Shown in pieces: positions 17,698-27,750 of a DNA stretch of 62,131 bases (positions within the stretch are counted from its first letter, which is position 1; each line of letters opens with the position of its first letter). A model generated the notes under the pieces. The model searched no databases. It had not been told where the DNA came from and was given only the letters and a program-made list of their open reading frames with translations. Origin of the DNA: Cellulosilyticum sp. (GTDB taxonomy: Bacteria > Bacillota > Clostridia > Lachnospirales > Cellulosilyticaceae); NCBI GenBank assembly GCA_017421915.1, contig JAFOHG010000009.1, forward strand, positions 1-62,131, written 5' to 3'. Made by a program: the position numbers and the translations under genes.

Positions 17698-19098
17698 TTA
17701 GTCGTTTAGTCCCTTAGCATAGTAATCTAAGATGCACTGATAAATAGTTAATGCACATTTATCTTCAAACCCTTGACTAGTCATCATAGTACGATCTGAC
17801 TCATTGTCTAGAAAACCAATTTCTATCAATATAGCTGGGGCATCTGTATACTTAGTTACATATAAATTATTAGCTTTTATACCTCTATTACGTGTTCCAA
17901 ACTCTTTTACCAAGGCTTCTTGTACCATTGTGGCAAATGTCTTATTACGTGTATCAGTTGAGAGTGTATAATAAGTTTCTGTTCCTGATGCACTTGCATT
18001 TCCACTTACGGAATTAATATGTATACTAATAAATAAATCCGGTTCTATTTGATTAGAAAATTCCACCCTCTCCTGTAATTCAAAAAAAGTATCATCCTCT
18101 CTTGTTGCATACACCTGAATGTTGGGATCAGATTTTAGAACCGAAACCACTTCATTAGAAATAGCTAAGTTTAAATCTTTTTCTTTTATTTCACCATATG
18201 TTGTACCTGGATCATGTGCTCCATGTCCTGCATCTATTACTATAATTTTACTGTATTTTTCTGATGGTTTTACTACCTTTAAAAGAATATTTCCATCTTG
18301 CTCTTCTATTTTTAAAGCCTGAATTTTAGAAGTTGTTACAATAAGCTGTGTTTCATTTAGTTGATGTATCACTTCTATTTGTTTTACTCCTTCTAGTGAT
18401 AACGGATACACTCCTGCTTTTAAATAAGCACTATAGTCACTATTTAAATCAATAATAATTTGATTTTGATGATAATTTTCTTTGTAAGTAATCTCAGATG
18501 CTTGCAATCCCACTAAATGTTTTAAAATAATCGTATGATCTTGTCCTAAATAAGATAAATATTCGCTATCTAAAAAATTTACCACCTCATTATTTATGTT
18601 ATTTTCATTTTGAGGCTTTGCATCCTCTTTCGTTTCTATGTAAATACTAGAATCTGCTTTCGACCATTCTACATGATAACCCAATTCTTTACCAACAAAC
18701 CTTAGTGGAATCATTACTTGATCATTAATCAATGTAGCTGGTATATCTAGTTGCTTATTCTCCCCATTTACCCATGCTATGTTGCTATTAATCTCTAGTA
18801 TAATAAGATTATTACTATTATGTATATACAGACTTTGTTCAGAAGCATTCCATTCTACATTTGCGCCTAGATTAGGGAACACCTCATTGACTGCTACTAA
18901 AATATCATCATTTACCTCTATAACCGTCATCTCATCACACTCAATCTGCTGCCTATCTCTAAATAAATGAATAGCATGATTTGACTCAAAATAATTTTTT
19001 CCATCATAAATAAGATTGCTTTCTTCTGCACATACTACAGAGTATGATGTGCTTACAATTCCAAATACTAAAATCCACTTAAATAACTGATATTTCAT
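17698..19098 (-). CDS. N-acetylmuramoyl-L-alanine amidase with stalk and AMIN domains
   Basis: A 466-residue exported cell-wall hydrolase. A signal peptide (residues 1-24, ending VVCAEE) leads to a copper-amine-oxidase-like stalk repeat (VPLRFVGKELG type, ~45-150) and an AMIN-like domain (~190-275). The Amidase_3 catalytic domain (~285-460) carries zinc ligands in VIDAGHGAHDPG, KEKDLN and SIHINS, and the catalytic Glu in LIEIGFLDN. It cleaves the amide bond between N-acetylmuramic acid and the stem peptide. A paralogue with one extra AMIN domain lies at 37372-39168. Confidence 0.92.
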   Translation of the reverse strand: MKYQLFKWILVFGIVSTSYSVVCAEESNLIYDGKNYFESNHAIHLFRDRQQIECDEMTVIEVNDDILVAVNEVFPNLGANVEWNASEQSLYIHNSNNLIILEINSNIAWVNGENKQLDIPATLINDQVMIPLRFVGKELGYHVEWSKADSSIYIETKEDAKPQNENNINNEVVNFLDSEYLSYLGQDHTIILKHLVGLQASEITYKENYHQNQIIIDLNSDYSAYLKAGVYPLSLEGVKQIEVIHQLNETQLIVTTSKIQALKIEEQDGNILLKVVKPSEKYSKIIVIDAGHGAHDPGTTYGEIKEKDLNLAISNEVVSVLKSDPNIQVYATREDDTFFELQERVEFSNQIEPDLFISIHINSVSGNASASGTETYYTLSTDTRNKTFATMVQEALVKEFGTRNRGIKANNLYVTKYTDAPAILIEIGFLDNESDRTMMTSQGFEDKCALTIYQCILDYYAKGLND

Positions 19099-19270
19099 GA
19101 CTATCCTCCAAATTCTTTGTTATACTTAGTCTTTTCAATATTATAACAGATAATTTTTTTATTTTTTATATTATACTTATTCTTAATTTTCTGTTAATTT
19201 TAATTTAATATTATATCGAGTTATTTTACATTTTAGTGTTTTTTAAATTTACAAATTTCTTAATCTGGGA

Positions 19271-19299
19271 TTGTATTTCCATCTAAAATTGTCTATTAT
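19271..19299 (+). promoter_or_regulatory. Sigma-A promoter of the nucleoside transporter leader
   Basis: TTGTAT (19271-19276), a 17-bp spacer and TATTAT (19294-19299). This predicts a leader of roughly 225 bases before the first start codon. Confidence 0.5.
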
Positions 19300-19305
19300 A
19301 TATGA

Positions 19306-19532
19306 GGTGTCTTAAATTATGTTAACACATGCTTTTATATAGGTGCATGTTAAAATTTCATTGATGATATAAAAAGTAATTTTAACCTAGATTACTCTTT
19401 ATCATTTTATAAATCGCATTATTTGTAACAAGATGCGAGCTATACGGGTAAAAAGACGGCATCCCGTCTTTTTTTTATAAGCCCTTATAATTAAAATAAA
19501 TTGTTACATAATATAGTAAAGGAGGCGAAAAT
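19306..19532 (+). promoter_or_regulatory. Structured 5' leader of the ABC transporter, unassigned riboswitch or attenuator
   Basis: Three hairpins precede an intrinsic terminator. They are ACATGC/GCATGT (19327-19332 with 19344-19349), ATGAT..AGTAAT with ATTACT..ATCAT (19364-19380 with 19391-19405), and TCGCAT/ATGCGA (19414-19419 with 19433-19438). GATGC (19432-19436) can instead pair with GCATC (19459-19463) inside the terminator, giving an anti-terminator. It does not match the purine, TPP, SAM or FMN aptamers I know. The 430 bases between the amidase and the transporter hold no gene. Confidence 0.5.
19453..19476 (+). terminator. Intrinsic terminator inside the transporter leader
   Basis: AAGACGG (19453-19459) pairs with CCGTCTT (19464-19470) around a 4-base loop, followed by a run of eight T ending at 19476. 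It lies about 57 bases before the ATPase start, a position typical of transcription attenuation. Confidence 0.8.
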
Positions 19533-21059
19533 ATGGATTATGTAGTAGAGATGTTAGGTATTAGAAAAGAATTTCCAGGTATTGTGGCAAACGATAATGT
19601 AACACTTCAATTACAACGCGGAGAAGTACATGCCCTCCTTGGTGAAAATGGTGCTGGTAAGTCAACTCTTATGGCAATGCTTTTTGGAATGTATCAACCT
19701 GATCGTGGTACAATTAAAGTCAATGGCTCTGAAGTAAAAATCTCTAACCCAAATGTAGCTAATGACTTAGGTATCGGTATGGTTCACCAACACTTTAAAC
19801 TCGTTCATAATTTCACAACAACAGAAAATATCATTTTAGGTATTGAACCAAAAAAAGGATTGTCAATTGATTTAAAATCAGCAGCAGCGCGTGTTGATGA
19901 ACTTTCTAAGCGTTATGGATTAAATGTAGACCCTTATGCAAAAATTGAGGATATTTCAGTAGGTATGCAACAAAGAGTTGAAATTCTAAAAATGCTTTAT
20001 CGTAATGCAGATATTCTTATTTTTGATGAACCAACTGCAGTACTAACTCCTCAAGAAATTCATGATTTAATCGAAATCATGAGAAATCTTATTAAACAAG
20101 GTAAGTCTATCATTCTTATCACTCATAAGCTTAAAGAAATTAAAGCTATTGCTAATCGATGTACAGTTATTCGTCGTGGTAAATATATTGGTACTGTTGA
20201 TGTTAAAGATACATCTGAAGCAGAAATGGCTAAAATGATGGTAGGTCGTCCTGTTTCATTTAAAGTAGAAAAGTCTTCTAGTAAACCTGGAGCACCTATT
20301 TTAACTGTTGAAAATTTATCTGTTCTTAATAATAAAAAAGTATTGGGCTTAAAAGATTTTTCACTTACAGTACATTCTGGTGAAATTGTAGGTATTGCGG
20401 GTGTAGAAGGTAATGGTCAAACTGAACTTGTAGAAGCAATTACTGGACTTCGTAAAATTGAAAGCGGAAAAGTTTCTATTGAATCTGAAGATATTACTAA
20501 CTACTCTATCCGCAAACGTACTTTATCAGGTATTGGACATATTCCAGAAGACCGACATAAACACGGACTTGTTTTAGACTATACTATGGAAGATAATATG
20601 ATTCTTCAAGTTTATTACAAAAAACCATTTTCTAAAAACGGTATTTTAAATCGTAAAGCTATCCGTGAGTATGCTGATAAAATTATTCAAGCATTTGATG
20701 TACGTTCTGGTGAAGGTGGTGCTTCAATGGCGCGTTCACTTTCAGGTGGTAATCAGCAAAAAGGAGTAATTGGTCGAGAAATGGAACGTGAACCAAAATT
20801 ACTTATTGCAGTACAACCTACACGTGGATTAGATGTAGGTTCTATCGAATATATCCACAAAAGACTTGTAGAGCATCGTGATAAAGGTTATGCCGTATTA
20901 CTTGTTTCTTTAGAACTAGATGAAGTTATGAATGTGTCTGATCGTATTGCTGTTGTCAATAACGGAAATTTAGTTGGAATTGTCAATGCTGATGCAACAA
21001 ATGAAAATGAAATAGGCCTTATGATGGCAGGTGTTGAAGGAGGAAAACATCATGAATAG
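19533..21059 (+). CDS. Nucleoside-type ABC transporter ATP-binding protein (duplicated ATPase)
   Basis: A 508-residue protein with two ABC domains, as in the BMP/RbsA class of importers. The first has Walker A GENGAGKST and Walker B ILIFDEPTAVLTPQE. The second has a diverged P-loop GVEGNGQTE, signature SLSGGNQQK and LLIAVQPTRGLDVGS. This resembles NupA/YufO-type ATPases of nucleoside uptake systems. A clear AAAGGAGG precedes the ATG. Its 3' end overlaps the first permease by 8 bases. No substrate-binding protein gene precedes it, which is unusual for the class. Confidence 0.92.
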   Translation: MDYVVEMLGIRKEFPGIVANDNVTLQLQRGEVHALLGENGAGKSTLMAMLFGMYQPDRGTIKVNGSEVKISNPNVANDLGIGMVHQHFKLVHNFTTTENIILGIEPKKGLSIDLKSAAARVDELSKRYGLNVDPYAKIEDISVGMQQRVEILKMLYRNADILIFDEPTAVLTPQEIHDLIEIMRNLIKQGKSIILITHKLKEIKAIANRCTVIRRGKYIGTVDVKDTSEAEMAKMMVGRPVSFKVEKSSSKPGAPILTVENLSVLNNKKVLGLKDFSLTVHSGEIVGIAGVEGNGQTELVEAITGLRKIESGKVSIESEDITNYSIRKRTLSGIGHIPEDRHKHGLVLDYTMEDNMILQVYYKKPFSKNGILNRKAIREYADKIIQAFDVRSGEGGASMARSLSGGNQQKGVIGREMEREPKLLIAVQPTRGLDVGSIEYIHKRLVEHRDKGYAVLLVSLELDEVMNVSDRIAVVNNGNLVGIVNADATNENEIGLMMAGVEGGKHHE

Positions 21060-22212
21060 AAAGGGTCTTGTATCCATCATCGCCACAATACTAGGGCTAC
21101 TTGCAGGTGCAATTTTAATGTTCGCAACAGGACATAATGCCTTTGAAGGTTTTATGTATCTTATCCAAGGTGGAACAAAAAGTATTGAACGTATTGGAAA
21201 TACTATAGCTACTGCTACCCCTCTTATTTTAACAGGTCTTTCTCTAACCTTTGCTTTTAGAACTGGTCTGTTTAATATCGGTACACCAGGTCAAATGCTT
21301 TTCGGTGGACTATGTGCAACAATTGTTTCACAAACTGTTAGTTTACCTAGACCTATTTTATTAATTGTTCTTATCCTAGTTGCTTTCCTTGGTGGTGCAA
21401 TTTGGGCTGCAGTTCCTGGCATCTTAAAATCTCTTTTTAATGTGCATGAAGTTGTTTCATGTATTATGATGAACTGGATTGGCTATTGGGTTATTTATTA
21501 TGTTGTACAAGATTACTTCCCAAATGGAAATAAAGCAACAGAATCTTTACCACTTGCAGACGAATTAACACTTCGTTCTGGATGGCTATCAGATTTATTT
21601 GGTGGTTCTTATATTAACTTAGGTATTATTATTGCTATTATTTCTGTTTTCCTCATTGCATTTATTCTTAATAAAACAACTTTTGGTTATGAATTAAAAG
21701 CTGTAGGCTTTAATAAAGATGCAGCTGCTTATGCAGGTATTTCAGTTAATAGAAGTGTTGTATTCTCAATGATGATTGCCGGTGGTCTTGCTGGCCTTGC
21801 TGGTCTTTCTCAATATCTAGGTGTAGCTACTAATATTCAAATTGGTGTTATGCCTTCTCAAGGTTTTGATGGTATTGCTGTTGCTCTTTTAGGTGCAACA
21901 ACACCTATTGGTTCATTACTTGCTGCTTTATTCTTTGGTTTACTTTATGCAGGTCGTGGATTCATGAGTGTTATGACAGATATTCCACCAGAGATTGCAG
22001 ACACTATTATTGCAACCATTATTTATTTTGCTGCTACAAGTATCTTAGTAGAACGTGTATTAGACAAAATGGCATCTAAAAAAGCAAATAAAAAAGTGAC
22101 TACTTTTACTGAAACTCCTCTTATGGATAAAGATATTCAAAATACAGATAATAAAAATGAAAGTCTTGGCTTCATGCCACCTACTGATAACGAAAAGAAA
22201 GGAGAAGAATAA
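21052..22212 (+). CDS. Nucleoside-type ABC transporter permease 1
   Basis: About 386 residues with eight to ten membrane segments and the family signature RTGLFNIGTPGQMLFGG near residue 70. This is a BPD_transp_2 permease of the RbsC/NupB type. The start is the ATG at 21052 with AGGAGG eight bases upstream; an upstream in-frame GTG at 21031 has no such site. The charged C-terminal tail (KKANKKVTTF onwards) is cytoplasmic. It pairs with the next permease to form the pore. Confidence 0.92.
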   Translation: MNRKGLVSIIATILGLLAGAILMFATGHNAFEGFMYLIQGGTKSIERIGNTIATATPLILTGLSLTFAFRTGLFNIGTPGQMLFGGLCATIVSQTVSLPRPILLIVLILVAFLGGAIWAAVPGILKSLFNVHEVVSCIMMNWIGYWVIYYVVQDYFPNGNKATESLPLADELTLRSGWLSDLFGGSYINLGIIIAIISVFLIAFILNKTTFGYELKAVGFNKDAAAYAGISVNRSVVFSMMIAGGLAGLAGLSQYLGVATNIQIGVMPSQGFDGIAVALLGATTPIGSLLAALFFGLLYAGRGFMSVMTDIPPEIADTIIATIIYFAATSILVERVLDKMASKKANKKVTTFTETPLMDKDIQNTDNKNESLGFMPPTDNEKKGEE

Positions 22213-22214
22213 TC

Positions 22215-23168
22215 ATGTGGGAAACTATATTACAAATTTTTCCTTATGCGATTGCCTATACTGTTCCTCTCCTCATTGTAGCTTTAGGAGCCTTATATTG
22301 CGAACGTAGTGGTGTTGTTAATATCGGACTTGAAGGGTTAATGATTATTGGTGCTTTTGCAGGCGCTTTAACTATTTACTCACTCCAAAATCAATATGGT
22401 ACAAGTGTATGGACAATTTATGTTGGCTTAGTTGTTGCCGCTATTGCTGGAGCTCTTTTTTCACTTCTTCATGCTTTTGCAAGTATTAATTTGCAGGCTA
22501 ATCAAACCATCAGTGGGACTGCTATTAACTTAATGGCAACAGCTATTACTGTTTTCTTAGCTAGAAATATCACAGGTAGTGGTAACATTGTTCTTACTGT
22601 TGGTTTAGCCAAAAAGAATTTAAGTGGTCTTTCAAATATTCCAGTAATCGGATCTCTATTCTTTACAAATAGTTATGCAACTACATGGATTGTACTTCTT
22701 ATTTTAATAGTACTTACTTATATTTTATATAAAACAGCTTTTGGTCTTCGCCTTCGTGCATGTGGTGAGCATCCTCATGCTGCTTCTGCTGCTGGTATTA
22801 ATGTTAGCAAAATGCGCTATGTTGGTGTACTAACATCAGGTGCCTTAGCTGGACTTGGTGGTGCTATTTATCTTGTAACAATTGCTGGTGAATTTAATGG
22901 TAGCGTTGCTGGAATTGGCTTCTTAGCTTTAGCTGCTCTTATCTTTGGACAATGGAAACCATTAGGTATTCTTGCTTCAACCTTCTTCTTTGGTTTTGCA
23001 ACAACTATTGCCAATGTATCTCAAGTTATTCCTAGCTTAGCTACAATTCCACCTTTAATCTTAAAGGTATTCCCATATATAGTAACATTACTTGCACTTA
23101 TTATTTTCTCAAAATCAACTCAAGCACCAAAAGCTGCTGGTGAACCTTTTGATCAAGGAAAACGTTAA
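22215..23168 (+). CDS. Nucleoside-type ABC transporter permease 2
   Basis: A 317-residue membrane protein starting two bases after the previous stop, with GGAGAAG upstream. It carries the signature ERSGVVNIGLEGLMIIGAF near residue 30 and GLRLRACGEHPHAASAAGI near 180, typical of the second (YufQ/NupC-like) permease of these systems. About eight membrane segments are visible. It is the last gene of the operon, ending in the long terminator at 23186-23230. Confidence 0.92.
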   Translation: MWETILQIFPYAIAYTVPLLIVALGALYCERSGVVNIGLEGLMIIGAFAGALTIYSLQNQYGTSVWTIYVGLVVAAIAGALFSLLHAFASINLQANQTISGTAINLMATAITVFLARNITGSGNIVLTVGLAKKNLSGLSNIPVIGSLFFTNSYATTWIVLLILIVLTYILYKTAFGLRLRACGEHPHAASAAGINVSKMRYVGVLTSGALAGLGGAIYLVTIAGEFNGSVAGIGFLALAALIFGQWKPLGILASTFFFGFATTIANVSQVIPSLATIPPLILKVFPYIVTLLALIIFSKSTQAPKAAGEPFDQGKR

Positions 23169-23185
23169 TTTAAATATAATTTTCA

Positions 23186-23230
23186 TTATAAGAGGCGTAT
23201 ATAGTTTAAAACTATATACGCCTCTTATAA
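23186..23230. terminator. Bidirectional terminator between converging genes
   Basis: Two 22-base arms (23186-23207 and 23209-23230) form an essentially perfect palindrome. It serves the transporter operon on the plus strand and the HD-GYP gene on the minus strand, whose stop codon lies inside it. Confidence 0.85.
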
Positions 23231-24277
23231 TTCACCCTCATATCTTCCTGTAATATAATATTTATCTTCTTCTTGTAAGTTAATCTTATATGTTTGTTTT
23301 ACATTTCTACCTTCTTTAATAACAACCCTTACTAAAGGCCTTTTTATATCTGCTGAAAAGTTTCTTTCTACAATAGCTATATTTCCATCATTTAGATAAA
23401 CCATTCCTCCAACTGGATAATATGCAAAACAACTTTCAATTACTTTTCTAATCCCAGGATTAATAGGTTCTCTTTGTGCAATTGCAATAGCTTCACTAAT
23501 AGGTAGCCCTTTTCTATAACATCTATCAGAAATTAGAGCATGATATAAATCACATGCTGCAACTATCTTTGCTCCAATATGAAGTTCTTTACCTTTACCG
23601 AAAGGATATCCCGATTGATCTTCTCTCTCATGATGGCATAAAACAATGAGCTTTGTAATTACATTCAATTCTCTATTCTCTTTAATCATCATATAACCTA
23701 CTTCTGGATGAGTTTTTATAAGGTTATATTCCTCTTCATTCAAACGACTAGGTTTATTTAAGATGTCCTTTGGCAAAATCATCTTTCCTATATCATGAAT
23801 TAGTGCACCCATTACAATGCTAACTTTTTTCTCTAATCCAATCTGCATTTTATTACATACTACCTCTGTTAAAATAGCTACCGCAATACAATGCTCATAT
23901 GTATAATAATCATTTGTCTTTAAGTCTTCTAACTCAATAATCAGTTCTTTGTTACCTAATTGTTCAATTAAAAAATGAGTTATCCTATTTAAGACTTGTA
24001 CATCTAGTTCTAGATTATCTTTTAATTTATCAAACTCAGATTTAATATCATTCTTAATAATATTTTTTGATGTAGTATCTAAGATTTTAGTAGGTTCAAT
24101 TCCTTTTGAAATCTCATCATCTACATAAACTTCTAATATATGTCTCTCTATTAATTTGCTCTTAAATACTTCCTTAAACCTGGTATCATGACGTAATAGT
24201 ACTCCACCTTCACTACTTATAATATCTTGAGCAATAATGTCCCCATCCTTTAAGTGCTTCGTTAAAACAAGTCTCAC
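23225..24277 (-). CDS. HD-GYP domain protein, probable c-di-GMP phosphodiesterase
   Basis: A 350-residue protein with an unassigned N-terminal region (~1-110) and an HD-GYP domain (~120-300). Metal-binding motifs are visible: YEHCIAVAILTEVV, ALIHDIGKMILP, KTHPEVGYMMI, LCHHEREDQSGYPFGKG and AACDLYHALISDR. The HHE..GYP signature is complete except that the usual DG before YP reads SGYP. The family hydrolyses c-di-GMP or related dinucleotides. The start is a GTG at 24277 after GAGGTG. There is no receiver or sensor domain, so the input is unclear. Confidence 0.9.
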   Translation of the reverse strand: MRLVLTKHLKDGDIIAQDIISSEGGVLLRHDTRFKEVFKSKLIERHILEVYVDDEISKGIEPTKILDTTSKNIIKNDIKSEFDKLKDNLELDVQVLNRITHFLIEQLGNKELIIELEDLKTNDYYTYEHCIAVAILTEVVCNKMQIGLEKKVSIVMGALIHDIGKMILPKDILNKPSRLNEEEYNLIKTHPEVGYMMIKENRELNVITKLIVLCHHEREDQSGYPFGKGKELHIGAKIVAACDLYHALISDRCYRKGLPISEAIAIAQREPINPGIRKVIESCFAYYPVGGMVYLNDGNIAIVERNFSADIKRPLVRVVIKEGRNVKQTYKINLQEEDKYYITGRYEGEL

Positions 24278-24349
24278 ACTGGCACCTCAATCCTATATAA
24301 ATCTATTATTCTTAAACCCACTCTAATTTTTATGTCTCCAACTTAAATA

Positions 24350-24386
24350 AAATAACACATGACTTATTAAAAGTCATGTGTTATTT
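24350..24386 (-). terminator. Long hairpin terminator after the radical-SAM gene
   Basis: AAATAACACATGACTT (24350-24365) pairs perfectly with AAGTCATGTGTTATTT (24371-24386) around a 5-base loop, four bases before the stop of the minus-strand gene. Confidence 0.85.
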
Positions 24387-24389
24387 TGT

Positions 24390-26348
24390 TTATCTTTTCT
24401 TATCATTCCTTCTAGTATCTTTTTTAATACTATATCCTGAATTTTTCTTATTCATCTTACCTGATGATTTTTTGCTTGGTTGTTGACCGTTTGACTTATT
24501 ACACTGTTTCCCTTTGTTCATTGGCTTACCATAGCCTAAATATTTGGCTTCTCTTGGCTTAATTAAACATTTTGGCCCATAACCAATAAGGTCTTCACGT
24601 CCCCCTTCAACTAATGCCTCATAAACAATATCATATTTCTTAGGATTACGATATTGTAATAGTGCACGTTGCATTGCTTTTTCACGTTTTGTTTTTGGCA
24701 CATAAACAGGCTTCATTGTACGTGGATCTAGCCCTGTATAAAACATAGTTGTTGACAAAGTACCTGGTGTTGGATAGAAGTCTTGTACCTGCTCAGGTTG
24801 ATAATGAATATCTCTTAAATACTCTGCAAGCATAATCGCATCTTTAAGGGTACTACCTGGATGGCTAGACATAAGATAAGGAATAATATATTGTTTCTTA
24901 CCAAGTTGCTCATTAATTTTATAAAATTTATCACAGAATTCATCAAAGATTTTTCCTGATGGTTTACCCATATAAGCTAAAACATCCTTAGAAATATGCT
25001 CTGGTGCTACTTTTAATTGCCCACTTACATGATGCTCTACTAATTCTCTAAAAAATTCATTATTATTTTTATCTGCCATGACATAGTCATAACGAATTCC
25101 CGAACGAATAAATGCTTTCTTCACTCCTGGAATACTTCTTACTTTACGTAATAATTGTAAATACTCTTGATGATCTACGTGCATGGCTTTACATGGATTA
25201 GGTGTTAAACACTGCTTATGTTTACATGCTCCATGATCTAATTGCTTTTTACAAGCTGGCCCTCTAAAGTTAGCTGTAGGTCCACCTACATCATGAATAT
25301 AGCCTTTAAAGTCTGGTAAATGTGTAATCTCTTCTGCTTCCTTAACGATAGAATCTTGACTTCTACTTGTTACAATACGTCCTTGGTGCATTGTAATCGC
25401 ACAGAAAGAACAGTTTCCAAAACATCCCCTTGAACTTACTAAGCTAAATTTAACTTCTTCGATTGCTGGAATACCACCATCTTTTTCATAAATTGGATGA
25501 TAGTTTTTCATATATGGTAAGCCATATACTTCATCTAATTCTTCTCTTTCAAGTGGTCTTTCTGGTTTATTCTGAACAAAATATTTTCCATTATGCTCTT
25601 GAACAAGTGTAGCACCATGCACATGATCTTGTTCTAATTCTTGCATCTGTGAAGCTAGTGCATATTTCTCTTTACTTTCACAGATTTCTTTATAAGATGG
25701 TAATAATTTATATTCATAAACTTCTTCAAGTGAATCTGCCATATAGCATGTTCCATCTAAATAACGAATATATTTTGCAGCTAGTCCATCATTTAAAGCA
25801 TCTGCCACTTTTACAATTTGTTTTTCACTCATGCCATAAAGTAGTAAATCTGCACCACTATCTACTAGTATAGATTTACGTACTTTATCACTCCAATAAT
25901 CATAGTGTGCAAAGCGACGTAAACTCGCTTCAATTCCACCAATAACAATATCTATGTCTTTATACGCTTCTCTAATTTTATTGCAATACACAATAGTAGC
26001 GCGATCTGGTCTAAGCCCCATCTTTCCACCTGGTGAATACATATCTTTTTCACGTAAGCGTTTACTTACCGTATAGTGATTAACCATAGGGTCCATATTC
26101 CCACCATTTACAAGAAACGCAAGTCTAGGTCTACCTAATTTCATAAAATCTGATGTATCTTTCCAATTAGGCTGTGGTATAATCCCAACCTTATAGCCCG
26201 CATGTTCTAATACTCTAGAAATAATAGCTGTTCCAAAGCTATGATGATCTACATATGCATCAGCTGTTACAAGAACAAAATCACATTGTTCCCAGCCTCT
26301 TTTTTCCATATCTTCCCTACTGATGGGTAGAAAATCTTTTTCTGTCAT
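24390..26348 (-). CDS. YgiQ family radical SAM protein
   Basis: This 652-residue protein matches the UPF0313/YgiQ layout. The N-terminal YgiQ domain ([30 protein letters not shown]) is followed by a radical-SAM core, with the cluster-binding cysteines in [19 protein letters not shown] near residue 305. Extra cysteines follow ([22 protein letters not shown], ~365-390), and then [18 protein letters not shown]. The C-terminus is Lys-rich and low complexity. The substrate of this family is not established. Start ATG after AGGTG. It stands alone. Confidence 0.93.
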   Translation of the reverse strand: MTEKDFLPISREDMEKRGWEQCDFVLVTADAYVDHHSFGTAIISRVLEHAGYKVGIIPQPNWKDTSDFMKLGRPRLAFLVNGGNMDPMVNHYTVSKRLREKDMYSPGGKMGLRPDRATIVYCNKIREAYKDIDIVIGGIEASLRRFAHYDYWSDKVRKSILVDSGADLLLYGMSEKQIVKVADALNDGLAAKYIRYLDGTCYMADSLEEVYEYKLLPSYKEICESKEKYALASQMQELEQDHVHGATLVQEHNGKYFVQNKPERPLEREELDEVYGLPYMKNYHPIYEKDGGIPAIEEVKFSLVSSRGCFGNCSFCAITMHQGRIVTSRSQDSIVKEAEEITHLPDFKGYIHDVGGPTANFRGPACKKQLDHGACKHKQCLTPNPCKAMHVDHQEYLQLLRKVRSIPGVKKAFIRSGIRYDYVMADKNNNEFFRELVEHHVSGQLKVAPEHISKDVLAYMGKPSGKIFDEFCDKFYKINEQLGKKQYIIPYLMSSHPGSTLKDAIMLAEYLRDIHYQPEQVQDFYPTPGTLSTTMFYTGLDPRTMKPVYVPKTKREKAMQRALLQYRNPKKYDIVYEALVEGGREDLIGYGPKCLIKPREAKYLGYGKPMNKGKQCNKSNGQQPSKKSSGKMNKKNSGYSIKKDTRRNDKKR

Positions 26349-26501
26349 TTTTTCACCTACTCTTTTTTCTACTCTGTTTTTTATTATATCATCATTCTTG
26401 CCATTAGGAATACATTCTCATCATTTTTTCCACATATTTCTTGAGTAATTTTTTCTTTATTTTCCCATACTATAACCAAATTTTAATATTAGGTGATGCG
26501 G

Positions 26502-27008
26502 ATGCAATTGATACGTTCTATATTTTTCTATTTTATTATGTATAGTTTTTTGGGTTGGATGATTGAAGGATTTTTTAATTTATCTACTAAAGGGCACTTT
26601 ATTAAACCAAATTTCTTACTTCTTCCAGTAAAACCTATGTATGGTATTGCTGCTACTCTACTTATTTTAATTAAAGATGTAATACCTTTTGAACTTTTTT
26701 TAATAGCAGCTTTTATTATTCCTTCTTTAGTAGAATATTTAAGTGCTTATCTACTTGCCCATGTTTTTCATTTAAAGTATTGGGATTATAGTCACTGTAA
26801 CTACCAACTGTCTGGGTATATTTGTCTTAGATTTTCTATCTATTGGCTTATTCTTTCTCTAGTTCTTACTTATGGTCTACAACCTTTTATTGCACTTCTT
26901 TATCAAAATATTAGCTGGTTATGGTATTATTTCTTTCCTGTTAGCCTATTTATTTTCTTAATAGACTTTTCTTTAACTATACGACTAAAGAAATGTACAA
27001 TTTACTAA
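26502..27008 (+). CDS. CmpB-like putative ABC transporter permease (membrane protein)
   Basis: A hydrophobic protein of about 168 residues with five membrane segments. It has the FFYFIMYSFLGWMIEG start and FHLKYWDYS motif found in the clostridial CmpB-like family (often labelled putative ABC transporter permease). The function is not established. Start choice: GTG 26493 and ATG 26496 sit on top of the AGGTG, so the ATG at 26502, six bases after it, fits best. It is a monocistronic gene. Confidence 0.75.
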   Translation: MQLIRSIFFYFIMYSFLGWMIEGFFNLSTKGHFIKPNFLLLPVKPMYGIAATLLILIKDVIPFELFLIAAFIIPSLVEYLSAYLLAHVFHLKYWDYSHCNYQLSGYICLRFSIYWLILSLVLTYGLQPFIALLYQNISWLWYYFFPVSLFIFLIDFSLTIRLKKCTIY

Positions 27009-27028
27009 TCAACAACCTCATTAGAATC

Positions 27029-27078
27029 AAAAAGGATGTATTTAAGAAACTTTTTACTTTCTTAAATACATCCTTTTT
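27029..27078. terminator. Bidirectional terminator between CmpB-like and NUDIX genes
   Basis: Arms 27029-27049 and 27058-27078 pair over 21 bases (core AAGGATGTATTTAAGAAA and its complement) with A/T runs on both sides. It lies between two converging genes. Confidence 0.85.
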
Positions 27079-27121
27079 TCTAACTACTGTAGGATCATCA
27101 TATTACCAGTATTCTTAGTAT

Positions 27122-27709
27122 TTATTCACAGTACTGTCTAAGTATCATATAGGCTTTAATATCTGTTTTATGCCCACTCGCTAAAATAGCTTTTGCTTCT
27201 TCTTTGGAAATAAGCATTGGCTCTATGTCCTCATCTGCCTCCATATAGGCTGTAGATAATGTTCCTTTACATTTGCAATAAACTAATGCAACAGATTCAT
27301 CTGTCATTCCAGCAGATAGATAAACCTTATCCACACTCTTTTCCTCATCAATCGCTACTAATTCTAACCCTGTTTCTTCCTTAAGCTCACGTGCTACAGA
27401 TTCTTTATAATCTTCTCCTGCATCAATAAGTCCTGCTGGTAATTCATAAACATAATCATTTAAAGGCACTCGATATTGTCTAATCAGTACTAATTTTCCT
27501 GTTTCTATATGTTCTGCTACCAATAATACGGCATCCGCTTTATCTTCTTCTCCTTCAAAATACTGCCTTCTAATTGTTTCATCATCTTTTCTAGTAACGA
27601 TAAACCAATTGCCTTCATCACCACATTTATTCTCATAAATGGCATGATAAAAATTTAAAAACTTTGTCTGACTTAAGCTTATTAATTCCTTAATTCTATT
27701 CTTTTTCAT
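27122..27709 (-). CDS. NUDIX hydrolase, ADP-ribose pyrophosphatase-like
   Basis: A 195-residue protein with a complete Nudix box, GLIDAGEDYKESVARELKEETGL (positions ~94-116, fitting Gx5Ex7REUxEExGU). The preceding LVLIRQYRVPLNDYVYELPAG is typical of ADP-ribose pyrophosphatases, which cleave ADP-ribose to AMP and ribose-5-phosphate. An N-terminal extension of about 45 residues is common in this group. Start ATG after GGGGAG. Substrate is inferred only from family resemblance. Confidence 0.85.
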   Translation of the reverse strand: MKKNRIKELISLSQTKFLNFYHAIYENKCGDEGNWFIVTRKDDETIRRQYFEGEEDKADAVLLVAEHIETGKLVLIRQYRVPLNDYVYELPAGLIDAGEDYKESVARELKEETGLELVAIDEEKSVDKVYLSAGMTDESVALVYCKCKGTLSTAYMEADEDIEPMLISKEEAKAILASGHKTDIKAYMILRQYCE

Positions 27710-27750
27710 TTAAATACTCCCCTTCTATAGAACTATTTATTCTTCTATTA

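Noticed and set aside
19200-19460. Purine riboswitch before the nucleoside transporter
   Set aside because: The conserved junction sequences and the two kissing hairpin loops of the purine aptamer are absent.
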